A DNA stretch of 64,000 nt from Chamaecrista fasciculata (lineage: Eukaryota > Streptophyta > Magnoliopsida > Fabales > Fabaceae), in NCBI GenBank assembly GCA_003254925.1, contig QANZ01039468.1, positions 6,576 to 70,575 on the forward strand. The letters run 5' to 3'. Position numbers and translations under genes: made by a program. Of the stretch, positions 22,501-35,100 are shown in pieces; within the stretch, counting starts at the first letter, position 1, and each line of letters starts with the position of its first letter. Below the pieces are notes generated by a model. The model saw only the letters and a list, made by a program, of their open reading frames with translations, did no database searches and was not told where the DNA came from.

Positions 22501-25500
22501 TTTTTCCTTCGAGAAGTTCATCTTTTGATTGAAGTTTGCTAACTTATGGATGTGGTATATTATTTGTCTTCTTCAGACACCACATGCTGTACAGTGGATG
22601 CGGCCTGAATCTCAGGAAGGGTGTCAAGTGTCTGATTGGTTTAACATTCTGGTACTTCATCAGAACAGGTTTGTGTCTGTTGTGTTTGTGCTCTTAATGA
22701 CATTGCATCAGATATTACGTATTGTTTGCTGTCTTTGAAATTCATGTTGATGTGCATAGTCTACAGCATCGATGCTATAGATTTTAATATACTTGGAGAT
22801 TGATCTAGTTTTCGAACATGGTATGCAGAGTGAAAACAAATCCAAAAAATGCTATAAACGAGCACTTTCTACCGCGCTTCCTAGACTTCATAGTGTGGGG
22901 GCATGAACATGAATGTTTGGTTGATCCTCAGGTGCACTGCTTAAAAATTTTCCAAGATAGCTTTGATACAAATATTGTAAGTTCTGTACTTCTGAACTGG
23001 ACGTGGATTTAATTTCTTCAGGAAGTTCCAGGAATGGGATTTCACATTTCACAACCAGGTTCTTCAGTTGCTACATCGCTGATTGATGGAGAATCAAAAC
23101 CGAAACACGTACTTCTTCTAGAAATCAAGGTTGTCTATGGATTTGAATCTACTTGTCTCTTCCATGATAGTGGCTATCATGCTTTGTAATTTTTTATCAT
23201 GTTCAAGTGCTTAAATTGACGATTCTTGACAGGGCAACCAATATCGTCCTACTAAGATACCTCTATTGTCTGTAAGGCCATTTGAGTATACAGAGGTAAG
23301 ATAATATACTGATATCATGTTATTTTCCTAAGTTATGGACAGACATCACATTTCTCGCCGCTGTTTGAAGCATACTCAATTAAGAGCTTTCTGTTTGAAA
23401 CTGTCTTGTAGTTCTTCATAAATTTCTCAAAATCTTCATGATGCAGATTATATTGAAAGATGAACCTGATATTGATCCCAATGATCAAAATTCAGTTCTT
23501 GAACATTTGGACAAAGTGGTAAGTGGGTTTCCTAACACTGGATGATAGTTTTACTGATTATTATTGTCTTTTTTTTCTAAATCTTAAGTTTTTTCTCTTA
23601 TCCCATTATGGCTACCTATGAAGTGTTTAATTCAGGTTTCTTGTAAAGTGAACATTTTCCTCTTTGGTTCTTCAAAGGTTATTTTGAGATACAACTTTGT
23701 TATTCAATTATAACTGAAGTTGTTGTTCTGGCAATAAAATGTGGTTCATATTCAAGTTATTTTGTATTTTGATTTTCCTTTTTGGTTGAAGTAACTTCTC
23801 CAGCATTTTCCAATTTTCTGAGTAATGGTCATGTCTAGCAATTGAATTGAAATAATAGTATGGTCGTTCAGGTTGGAAAGCTTCTAGAAAAATCAAGTAA
23901 ACAGGCAGTCAATAGAGCAGAGCTTAAGCTTCCACTAATACGCATAAAGGTAGTTCTTCATGTCCTTTTGTGCTACCTGTGTTTTACCTCATGATCTTAA
24001 CTTATACAATTTGGCAGGTAGATTACTCTGGATTTATGACTATAAATCCTCAAAGATTTGGGCAGAAATATGTGGGGAAGGTACTTTCAATTTATCACTC
24101 TTCCTGGTTGTGCTATAATGCTAACTTTTCTTAGAGATTTTTGTTTAATCTGTTGATTGGTCATACTTTTAAATTAGGTTGCAAATCCCCAAGACATTCT
24201 AATATTCTCCAAGGCTGCAAAAAGGTCTAAGGGTGAAGGTAGGTTAGATTGTTTTTGTTCACTATTCTATATATGTTCATGTTTAATCAACAGCCATTCT
24301 GTATCAATAATTGATTCTACAAGCTCCCTGTTATGGTTAATTTTGTGTTGGCAATACCTCAAAGGTATTTGCTTTGTTGAAATCTTGATTTATTCTTACG
24401 ATTTGACTAAAAATTTGATACTGCATGATGCCTTCATATACTTTTGTTTTTCATTTTAATAACCTTCATATGATTCATAATGCTAAGATTAGAGAACTAT
24501 ATTGTAAATATAATACTCCTTTTATAAGGATTTGTGCCTGTGTTGCTTTTTATTTATTTCCATACAACCTAGCGACCTACGAAGCATAAACATTGACATG
24601 GACACAATTTCATGTCAAACTCTTAAAAAGATAAAAGCAACATGAAATGCATGTATATATTATAGAAAATTACAAAACATATTAATTGCCTATTAGTTTT
24701 GGCTGGGGACAGTTAGACTCATGCTAGGCATTTGCATTCTCTATGGAAAATTACAAAACATATCATCAGGAAGTCAAGTGACGTGTTCTGAAAAGATGGC
24801 AAAAAAGTCATTTTGGAAGTAAACTTGGGGGAATAAGGTGGACTTCCTGTTGTTTTTTCCAAATCATGAAGGATATGGTATAACCTTCAATTATTTTGTT
24901 TTTCTTTTGGGGTGTTGTGAATTGTAGGTAAAATTGATGATTCGGAGCGACTTCGTCCAGAGGAATTAAATCAGCAGAATATAGAGGCATTGGTTGCTGA
25001 AAGTAATTTGGTATTTACTTTAACTTCTTTGTCCTTTTCTTTAATGGTTTTCTCTTAGATTTGCTAATTTAACGAGTGACCAACAAGCAGATTTTCAAGA
25101 CTACACCATGTTGTAATATGTTCTTTCCACAGTGTAACTTCCTAGAGTCTTGCTCTAAATATCAGCTCAAACTAATAAAGTAAGAAAAAAAATTTTCGAA
25201 GGAAAGAAGGGTTACAAAAAATGAAGAGTATATGATATTCTCCTTAAAGAATAAAAAGAAATAAAACATGCTGTTCATACAAAAGAGCTATACAATCTGA
25301 TACCATATTTGTCAGGGATTTGTTGGATGTGTAAAGATTTAGTAGACAGTCTTTATTAGTATCTAGGTTCACAGGAGCTTGCAGTAAACAAATTATTAAG
25401 ATAGATTGAAATATATGTTATGTGGGATGCCCAATTCCCATGTTGAGTAACATGGGATATTTGGTTGAGGGTTCTTAAGTCATTTAACAGCTCCAAGATA

Positions 25501-27769
25501 AGAATCAACTCCTACACCTTTAGGAGTTCCACTTTGACATATTTCTCAACATAGCTAATAAACAGTATAGGATCAATTTTTTTTTTTAACAAATTTTACT
25601 CGATGCTTTTCCAGAAAATGGAGATACTACCAGTCAACGATTTGGATATTGCACTGCACAATTTTGTGAACAAGGATGACAAGATGGCATTCTATTCTTG
25701 TGTCAAATACAATCTTGAAGAAACAAAAGTGAGTATTCTGTATTGCACTTATCTGCAGTAGGCCTACAAATATTGTACTTTTGTTTTGGAAGATCCTCTC
25801 TAGATATTATCTTTCCTTGAAACTTAAAAGTTGCTGCATCATTCATGCTTATGTTATATGCATATTTCTTCTTTCCCTTCTCTCTGATACATTAAATGAC
25901 TTATTTCTGAACTTATACAGAGCAAAATTTCTAAGGATTCTGATACCATGAAGTTTGAAGAGGAAGATTTGATTCTTAAAGTTGGGGAGTGCTTGGAGGT
26001 TAGAAGCTTCATTGTTCTCTCATTCTTATCATTTAAGAATTAGCCAAGTCCCGTATGTTTTGGTGCAGAGTTCTCTCTTCTTTTTGGGAGTAGCCTTCCT
26101 CTTGCTGAGACCTTTATGGAGTTCCATTGCTGAACATTTGGGCAGGGGAATGCTTTTTTGCACCAATCACTCTTTTTTCACTTCTGATATGAAATAATGT
26201 AGACGTTACATGACTTGTTAGTGTTCTCTCATTTTCTTCAGGAACGTGTCAAGGAGAGATCCGTCCGCAGTAAGGACACTACACAGTTCACCGATAGTGC
26301 TCAGCCATCGGAGGTACTCCCAACATACAAATATGCAAACCATTATTTCAACATTGATGATAAAGTATTTTTGGCTAGCAATATTTATTATTTACCTGTT
26401 ACTTGTATTCTTAGCTTCTTCATTTAACTTTATATAGGAATTCCGAAGCAGAAGTGCTGCTGGAATTGGAAGTACAGTTTCCTTTAGTGATGATGAAGAT
26501 GCCGTGAAGATATCAGGCCCAAAGTCAAGCACTAGAGGTCGTAAAGGGTCTGCTGGGCCATCTCAAACTCCTACGAGAGGGAGGGGCAGGGGCAGGGGCA
26601 GGGGAAGAGGCACCAGCACATTGAAGCAAACAACTCTTGATGTATCATTAGGGTTTCGCCATTCTCAAAGGTTTTTGTTGCCAATAAATAAATTATTTGA
26701 TTGTTTTTTATTCTTTTCAACAAAGTAAATCCAAAAGAGAAATAGAAGGGATGATGAATCAGAAAGATTCCCTCCCTTCTGTTCCCCTCATCTTCCCTTC
26801 CCCTTCCCCCACGCAAACAGCAAACAAGGCAATGAACATACATGAGGCTATGAGGGGTAGCTGATTTTAGTGTTTTTCATATTGGAAAATGTCTTGAAAG
26901 AGATGCAGGATGAGGTCCAGAAATTGATTTGGTTGACTAGCTGGATGAGGCATATACAATAGCACCAGATAGATTCATGATTGGACTTAAAGTTTTACTG
27001 TTTATCTTTACTTTATTATGTTAGGAGGATAGGTTGTCTGTTCTTGTCAACCATTTGCTTTTGTTACATGAGGAATTTGTCAATGTAGGTCTGCATCAGT
27101 TGCCGCAACGACTGCTATCCAGAATGTTGCTGGTGATGCTCATAATTTGGATTCTGCTTCAAGTGAAGATGCTGGAAAATATGAAGAGATTGATGACGAT
27201 TCGGTAGGGACCAACACGGACTCCTTGTTCATAATCTGCTTATATTTATCTATGTTTCCCCCTCTATATTGTAAAAGTGAAAAATCTCTTCATTCTACTT
27301 ACCACTCCATTACTTATGATCTGACAGTTTTAGTTTGTGCAAATACTCAATGATTTTCAATTTACTGCATTTTTTCTGAAGGAAAATGAAAGAGAGACAC
27401 GAGGACAGAAAAGAGCTGCTTCAAAGGGACGGGGTAGAGGATCTAATCAAGCCTCTAAACGAGGAAGGATGTCAGATAACACTTCGGTCCACAGAATGTT
27501 GATGAACAATGATGATGACGACGACGATGACGATGATGATGACAATGTCAGAAAGAGAATGAAGAAGTCTCAACCTCGGGTTTGTCTTCTTTGGTTTCTT
27601 GACTTCTTTCCATTTGGTGATGTATGACCATGAGCATTCAAAATTCTAGTTTGAACAGATATTGACTCTACTTAGTGTTATGATTCATTTACTCAATCAG
27701 TGGTTTTGTATACTACTGATATTTTTTTAGCAAGTGGAAGAGGAGGATATTAAACTTCCTATGTCATGA
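19538..27769 (+). CDS. MRE11: MRE11 double-strand-break repair nuclease, 21 exons, 715 aa
   Basis: Exons: 19538-19675, 19924-20081, 20477-20567, 22169-22288, 22414-22482, 22577-22668, 22829-22931, 23022-23129, 23233-23295, 23447-23518, 23872-23949, 24018-24080, 24178-24238, 24928-25010, 25615-25728, 25921-25998, 26242-26313, 26438-26670, 27089-27203, 27382-27579, 27731-27769. All junctions are GT-AG and keep frame. MRE11 is the manganese-dependent nuclease of the MRE11-RAD50-NBS1 complex, which processes DNA ends in repair, meiosis and telomere maintenance. The phosphoesterase motifs are intact: DCH (15-17), GGDLFH (53-58), GNHDD (121-125) and GHEHE (247-251). The C-terminus has an RG-repeat tract (about 568-579), an 11-Asp run (about 681-691) and ends KLPMS. 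Length agrees with plant MRE11 (about 720 aa). Intron 3 (1.6 kb) holds AT-rich repeat sequence. Confidence 0.96.
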
Positions 27770-28702
27770 TACCTTGGAATTTCAGCTTATATATATGGAA
27801 AATAACATGCCTTTTTTCGCCTTTATTTGTAGGTAACCAAGAATTATGGAGCTTTAAGAAGGTGATCATCAGGTTGCTTGTTTTCCAATGGTCTTGCAGG
27901 AAAGATAAATTTTCATACAGTAGTAATTATAATATGCATTATCTTGTACAAAATTGTTGAATGTGTACTCTGGTTTGGAAGAAAGTGCCATGAATTCAGG
28001 GGAAGGGAATGGGCAGAGTACCCAGATACTTGAGAAGGTTATGTGCGAAACCCCACACTTCTTCTCCAAAAGAAAACAAATAGATTCTCACTCTAGGGAC
28101 ATCTAAGAATTTGAGTTAGAATGCATATAAATTTTTTATTTCATTAATTGGTTTTTATTGTAAACATGCATGTGTGTAGTATGTGTATGACTGCTTTTTT
28201 GAGAAATTAGTTGTAAAAAAAGGTTTAGCGATTCATGAATTGTCTCGTTTCATTTGATAAACTTTGGATTAGTAGTCCAGATAGCATAATTCTTGAATAA
28301 TAAAACCTTTTTTTAATGCTAATTTTTTGTTTTTCCTATCTCATTATACTTTTTGATCTTCATATTTCATTCGATTCATAATACATTATTAGCATGAGTT
28401 CTCTTAAATCATTATAAATTATTCCTTCAAGTATTACTATGATCATCAAATGAAGGTAAGAATTTTGTTATTTAATAATTTATTTGTAAAGTTTATCTAT
28501 TATTTATTTTATATGTAAATTTACATTGTTAAGCATTCTAAAAAGTTGATAGATTCGTATGCCTTTTAATATCATCTTTTCATTTGATTTTCTTATTTTC
28601 TTCAATCAGCTAGTTCTTCATTTAATCGATAAGTGTATGGAAAAATTGTAGCATATTTTGATAAATTACAAGAGTAACAATGGGGCTTTTGAAATTGTTT
28701 TG
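27770..28702. other. MRE11 3' flank, no further gene
   Basis: The first few hundred bases are probably 3' UTR. The rest is AT-rich with no supported coding region. Confidence 0.4.
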
Positions 28703-28914
28703 TGATGACCTTAAAGTTTTTTTTTTCTTAAAACATAATTCATTCAAAAGTAAGACAAAGTCTAGCACAATACAAACGAAAACAAAATAAAAATAGTCGA
28801 TCCCTCAACTGACGAAAGTGTGGGGTTTACAACTCATCCAAGAGGATCTATCTTCGTTTTAGACAAATTAACAAGATAATCAACTGTCAAGTTAGTGAAT
28901 TGATGAACTTAAAG
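28703..28914 (-). mobile_element. 5'-truncated LINE-like retroposon with 14-bp target duplication
   Basis: Near-identical TGATGACCTTAAAG (28703-28716) and TGATGAACTTAAAG (28901-28914) flank a 184-bp insert. The insert starts with a T tract, so the A tail lies on the minus strand. There are no pol III boxes or open frame. It resembles a LINE 3' end. Confidence 0.6.
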
Positions 28915-29548
28915 GTTAATAGTCTATATATATTGATAAATTATAAATAGTAATCATATTGCTACTGAATATGTGTATTAATTTAGATATATCACGTAGA
29001 AAGAATGGAGTTCTTGCTTGCGTATATGAGCATTAGAGGTGGAGAAATATGGACTTGCGTTTGTTGTTGGGCCAGAGTTTTATCAATTCATGTGTGAAAA
29101 AGTATTGATGTGTGCTCTTTTCTTGGCCCCAAGCATTGATGTGTTTATATAATATATTTATCAAACTAATCCTCAAAGTGTTTTGTAATATAGCATTTAT
29201 AAGGGAGCTGATTTGTACTGAAATTTAATTAAAAGAATTATTGCCTACCCTTTTTAATAATTCATAATTGTTTATTAACTAAACTACCCAAATATAAGCA
29301 ATCTGAAAATTGTTTACCACATCTTTTACACAAACAAAAAAGTTTTCCTTCACCTTATATTCTCTTTCTTTATTGGTCATACATTCATATTGTTTTCTCT
29401 CAAACACTATTTCAATAAAAGTCCTTAGCGACTAATAAAAGTTACAAAATAAGCGGAAAGAGAAAATATATGGCTAGTGGGCTTTTTCTTTACCCCAACA
29501 GTTAAAACAAGTGATTAACTTAAATAATTTCCAGAGACTTTTCATCTA
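28915..29548. other. AT-rich intergenic stretch before the tRNA
   Basis: No gene is supported here. Confidence 0.4.
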
Positions 29549-29553
29549 GCGGG

Positions 29554-29596
<43 letters not shown>

Positions 29597-29621
29597 GCGT
29601 GTTCGATCCACGCTCACCGCA
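29549..29621 (+). tRNA. tRNA-Phe (GAA), intronless
   Basis: A 73-nt cloverleaf has D arm TAGCTCAGTTGGGAGAGC, anticodon loop CTGAAGA with GAA, and T arm GTTCGATCC, which doubles as the B box. Discriminator A ends the gene and no CCA is encoded. It has the form of cytosolic plant tRNA-Phe. A TTTT tract at about 29635 can serve as the pol III stop. No intron or broken pairing other than the usual acceptor mismatch is seen. Confidence 0.96.
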
Positions 29622-30183
29622 AATATCTTTCATTTTGCTTTTCCTTCCTGTCTTCACAATTCACATTAATATTTACTTTTCTCCATTTTTTTTTTCTTTT
29701 CCAAACACCAACCCCACAAAACTTCTGCGAGTTGCAAGCGATTTTAAAACATTTCTGTTTTTCTAAACTTAATTAATCATGATTTTTTTTTTCCAGTTTG
29801 GGTAAAGAATTAATTAAAAGCGAATTTTATTTTACAAGAAAAGTGTCAATTCTTGATTTTTACATCAATCTTTTAACATATTTTTTTGGGGGTTGTTATT
29901 GATGCATTCTCAACTACCAAGTAAATAATGAGTAATGGTGTTTCAACTTTCGTGGAATTGATTTTCCCTGGAAATATTTTGTAGATGGTAAATAAAAAAA
30001 GAATAAAACAAAAGTATCTAACAAAAGATAAAATGTGGATAGAAAGATATGAGTTGGAGATACTTCAAAATCCTTCAAAGCCTTCCCATTGGTTGCCTTA
30101 AACCACACCATCCCCACCACTATTTCTGATTCTAACAAAAAATTTAACACTTTCTCCACTCTTCTTCTCAACCATTCATTCTT
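29622..30183. other. Spacer between tRNA-Phe and LHCB3, includes LHCB3 promoter
   Basis: No gene is supported. The distal half is AT-rich and the proximal part carries the LHCB3 promoter motifs listed separately. Confidence 0.4.
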
Positions 30184-30201
30184 TCTTATAATAATATATA
30201 T
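30027..30201 (+). promoter_or_regulatory. LHCB3 promoter motifs
   Basis: A TATA-like TTATAATAATATATAT lies at about 30186-30201, some 75 nt before the ATG. An inverted CCAAT box (ATTGG, 30088-30092) and an I-box-like GATAA (30027-30031) lie upstream. GATAA and CCAAT elements are usual in light-regulated antenna gene promoters. The assignment is by position and motif only. Confidence 0.45.
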
Positions 30202-30274
30202 CTCTCTCCTTAACGCAAATTAAGGCTTCAAGTGAGCAGTACCAGAAAGAAAGGTAAAAGCTTGAAAGTCAGCC

Positions 30275-31380
30275 ATGGCAGCTCCATTTGCAGCAGCAAG
30301 CTCTAGCACAGTTCTTAAACCAACTCCTTTCCTTGGCCAACTCAGAGGATCCAACACAAACCCTCTTAGGGATGTTGCCTCCATGGGACCTGCAAAATAC
30401 ACCATGGTAACACACATATATATAGAGTAAACCTATTTTTTAGTCCATAAATTTGTCTTCAAATTACGGTTTAGTCCCTGAATATTAAAAACACACTTTT
30501 TGATCCATGTTCTTTTTATAAGTATAAACTATTATTTGAGGACATTTGTGCATATATATATATATATATATGTTTGAGGTAGTAGTAGTGAATGATATAT
30601 ATATGTTGTGCTTCTCAGGGGAATGATTTATGGTATGGACCAGACAGAGTGAAATACTTGGGACCATTCTCAGCACAAACACCATCCTACTTGACTGGAG
30701 AATTCCCTGGTGATTATGGTTGGGACACTGCTGGCTTATCTGCTGACCCTGAAGCTTTTGCCAGAAACAGGGCTCTTGAGGTTCCTTCTTTAACTTTCTT
30801 TCTTTCTTTCTTTCTTCAAATTCCATTAAATTAAAACTTCCTAAACCTTGGATGTACTTAAAATGAAAAGGTGATCCACGGACGATGGGCCATGCTGGGA
30901 GCACTGGGCTGCATCACACCCGAGGTCCTACAAAGATGGCTCCGAGTGAGCTTCAAGGAGCCCGTCTGGTTCAAAGCTGGAGCCCAAATCTTTTCCGAAG
31001 GCGGGCTTGACTACTTGGGCAACCCAAACCTGGTCCATGCTCAGAGCATCCTTGCTGTCTTGGGCTTTCAAGTGGTCCTCATGGGCCTGGTGGAGGGCTT
31101 TCGTATCAATGGGCTTCCTGGTGTAGGAGAAGGCAATGACCTATACCCAGGTGGTCAGTACTTCGACCCATTGGGCCTAGCTGATGACCCAGTCACTTTT
31201 GCTGAGCTCAAAGTCAAGGAGATTAAGAATGGAAGGTTGGCTATGTTCTCAATGTTTGGCTTCTTTGTTCAAGCCATTGTCACTGGAAAAGGACCCTTGG
31301 AGAACCTTCTTGATCACCTTGATGACCCTGTTGCTAACAATGCTTGGGTCTATGCCACTAAGTTTGTCCCTGGCTCTTAG
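30275..31380 (+). CDS. LHCB3: Light-harvesting chlorophyll a/b protein of LHCII, type III (Lhcb3)
   Basis: Exons 30275-30406, 30619-30780 and 30871-31380 encode 267 aa. Lhcb3 is a thylakoid antenna protein that joins Lhcb1/Lhcb2 in photosystem II LHCII trimers. A Ser/Ala-rich chloroplast transit peptide covers about residues 1-44. The mature start [18 protein letters not shown] is the Lhcb3 type and lacks the phosphorylatable N-terminal stretch of Lhcb1/2. WYGPDR is the trimerisation motif. Chlorophyll-binding helices are seen at [17 protein letters not shown] (about 96-112) and [16 protein letters not shown], with LVEGFR between. The two-intron structure also fits Lhcb3. The gene is convergent with the myosin (820 bp apart). 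Intron 1 holds an AT microsatellite. Confidence 0.95.
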
Positions 31381-32199
31381 ATGATATGTGCCTCCTTCAA
31401 CTGTATCTATCTGTGTTTTGTGTAGTTTATTATATTGGGATTGGAAATTATTGTGATAAAAGTAGTTATCAATGTCTTACGCACATTAATTTGAAAGTGA
31501 ATACGTGATGCAAATGAGGTTACTAACGAATTAAGAAATCAAAACTAGAGAAAATTCAAACGTCCATAGGTGTGCATTACTGAACCATCCACATTACACT
31601 TGCACCAGACAAGACCAACTAGCATTGCAGATCCCTTTTCAAAGAAGAGGAAACTGAATCAAAATAAAATAAAAATATAACATCAGAAAGAGAAATTAAA
31701 CTAATCTTCCATTGATGTAATGCTTGATTATCAATCATACGCAACAGCAAGGGACTATATATAGTATTGACAGCTATGAGAATCCTTTGACACGCAATAG
31801 TGGCATGTACAGTGAAATTTTGCAGAATGTAGCTCTGCAAACTCAAGGTTTACGTCGTCTATGAATACTAACACAGATACATCATAACCAGTACACGAAG
31901 ATTTTCTTGAAAGGAAGATATCAACGCTTGTTATTAATATCTTCAAGACATTTCTCTAACGACAGGATATACATGAGCAAACTAAAGACTAACGATAAAT
32001 CTATGCAATCCTACATGTCTACGACTATGCACAATCTGCTAGGTTCCACCAGCGAGTAACAAAATTGGTAGATACAGAAGAAACAAGCCCTCTAACGGCA
32101 TGCAGAAAAGTTCATCAACACTGACCAACACTAGATTCACCATCGGTTGAATTGTCTTGAGCTTTTTCAACGTTGAGGATGTTTGAACATTTGATTGTT
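31381..32199. other. Convergent 3' flanks of LHCB3 and the myosin
   Basis: This should contain both 3' UTRs. No additional gene is supported. Confidence 0.4.
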
Positions 32200-35100
32200 T
32201 TATGCTTTTGAGCTCAACTTCGACCACCATTTTCTTCGGCTTTTATCCACTTCTGAATTGCCTTGTTTATGAAGTCTTGACTTTGTCTCCCGTAATCTAA
32301 ACTTGTATTCTTTCTTCCACCCCTCAAATCTATGTTTAAGGTTTCTAAGTTCTTCATCAGGATTTAGGATATCAGGCTGCCCTGATCTAACCTCGAGTAA
32401 AGCTTTGACATCACCATCAAAAGTCTGCCTCCGCTGATCGAATTCCCTCATCAAATTGCTGACTAAAGCCAAAGTGCCATTAGCATCTCTTCCTGCAGCA
32501 CCAGACTCGGAGACAGACAGAGAACTTGAGAACTTGATTGGCGTGCTCCCACCAGGTGTTCGAGATATAAAGGAATTAACATCTTCAGAATCATAGCAGC
32601 GAGGTGACGCAACTTCATGTCTTCCGGGATTACCAGTGGTGTTGTCTGAAGCAAGGCTCTTTTTGGCAGCAGCAAGACTCATCTGCAATGAAGTTGCAAT
32701 TAGAGACTAAGGTGCAACAAACATATCAGAATCTTGCGGATCAGAAAATGGGCACTTCTCTCAGCTTCAGCATTTCTCTTACAAGCAATTACAATAAAGC
32801 TAAACTAATCTCAGTATCTTTTTTTCTTTTTTGCCAATGAAAATAATCTAAGTATCAAACAAGTCCATTTTAATGTAATAATTTCAGCGCATTCCCAAGA
32901 ATAGTTATCTGGTTATGGAGATGATGGCCATTCCCAAAATATCAACATTTAAAAGTCTGGCTTGAACATCCATTTCTGTCACTTTAGGTAAAGCTAGTAC
33001 AAAAATTGAACCAGGTCAAAAGTTTATCTTTTACACAACAAATACTTACTTGCAAAGATGCCATCTGTTTTTGCCACATCTCCTCCATTGATTTCATCTT
33101 CGTCTCATATTCCATCCATTTTGTCTGAGTCTGTTTTAGTTGTTCCCTCAATGAAGTGTTTTCCTCTTCCTTTTGCTCAAGAGTTGCTTCAGCCTTGAGA
33201 ACACGCTTTTGGAGTTGTGCTAAAGCTGAAGGCAAATTCTGAACCTGCTCTTTGGATGATTCCTGCAAAGTAAAAAATAAGATGCTCATCAACTTAGCAG
33301 CCTGAAGCTTCCACAGAATCATGAGAGTATTTGTAGTATAACCAATTTAGAAAATGTTCTTCCCAAAGGCATATGCAATCATTACTTCTATGAAGAAGTT
33401 GCAGTATGCTTAAGGAGGGAGTTTGGGGGGTGGGGGGATGCACGTTAAATTTCAGACATGACTTAGTACTATTTTAGATAGACTGAAGGCATCAAAAGCC
33501 AGTAAAACAACAAGAAAATTAATGACAACATTCTGTCAATTACAGCGGCAAAACAATCTCATTCTGTAACCATATTTAAAAAAGCTTCCCCAACAACTCT
33601 AAACTGAACCCATATCCTTGATTTAACTTCCTTATAATCACTTAGCTCAGTAATAGAATTGAATACTGAGTAAGATTAAAAGATTCAAAACTGAAACTAC
33701 AGGTTCAAATTTGGAAATCCAAATTACCACACTTATGAGTCAGATAGGAGATTAAAAAGAAGGAAATATTTATTTGTATGGTGCATGAAACAACTGACAA
33801 AGAACTAAATAGATGGATATGAGTTAAAACATAAATATGATGGAGTTTAGTGCATTAAGCTAAATTGAAGAAATGCAATTACCTTCATTTCTAGCATCAT
33901 CGCAAAAGACTTGCGGTTAATTTTTCCATTATTAGGATATTTCTTCACCTTATGCAAGCCACTTGCATTCCTCCTTACCAGCCATCCCCGGATTACTGCA
34001 CGAAAACAAATTTAAAAATGAGAAAACCATATGCAACACTCTTCCAAAATGGTATATTGGACAATAAACAGAACAGCGTTTACCAGATTGTAACAGTATG
34101 ATTGCCTGGATCTCCTCAAAACTTTTAGAAGTAATAGTTATAGAAGACTTCACAATAATACCATGTTTCCCTCTCAGATTTTCTCCCCGAACAACTGCAG
34201 AGTAACAACCATAAAATCAGCAAAACAGAGGATCCATAATGGATGGGAAATTAAACAGCAGCTAAGAACATGATGTTGAGCCAACCATTTAGGCATTTAA
34301 AATTATTTCCTTAGTATATATCAAGAATGTCTTCAAAGATAAGATTCTAATTTTTAAAAAATAAAAAATAAAAAGCTAACTCATGCGTAGGCTACAATTT
34401 AAAAAATATCATCAATCATTTAATGAAGAATGTTTTGGTTGAATTCTGTGCACACAAAGGCTTGAATTAGCAGATTAATAGCTGCAAATTGAAATAGTAT
34501 TGAAAGATAGACTAGCATTACATGATTGTAATGTTGTCACTCCATTCTTAAGATCATGGAAATATTGGCGGGCTAGATGACCACGAAACCATTTTTGAAT
34601 CTGAAGTATTCGATTCATAACCTGTTTTCTCCTATCCTCCAATGGATCAATCTATATTAAAAAAACACAAGAATAATCAAGTCAGAAAGCCAATACATGA
34701 ATGAATGAAAAAAAATCCTCCTATGCACCAATCTAAATAAAAATACCACAATAATAATCAAGTAAAAAGGATAACAGAAGAACAAACAAATAAAAGGGCA
34801 GAAGCTCTTAAAATCAGTACATTTTGTAGTAAAGGGAATAGTTGATTTTTTATTGTCTCATATTGACTGTCAAAAACATGAATTATGTTGACATGCAAAT
34901 TTAGAAAAGATCATATATCCTGGCATTGGCCTCTCTGTCTTAGTCTACTTACGACACTCAAACTTTTGAGCATGACATATATCGTTATTAGTAAGCTATG
35001 AACAATCTTTATATCTAACCTAAATCATACAGAAAAGGACATGAATAAAAAGAAGAAAGATCTTCTGGAACCACTTAGCATATTTGGATGGATGTACCTG

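Noticed and set aside
25141-25600. An extra exon or transposon inside MRE11 intron 14
   Set aside because: Exons 14 and 15 join in frame without it, and no terminal repeats were found.
30485-30904. A 139-codon minus-strand open frame over LHCB3
   Set aside because: It is antisense to the conserved exons of LHCB3 and is a shadow of the real gene.
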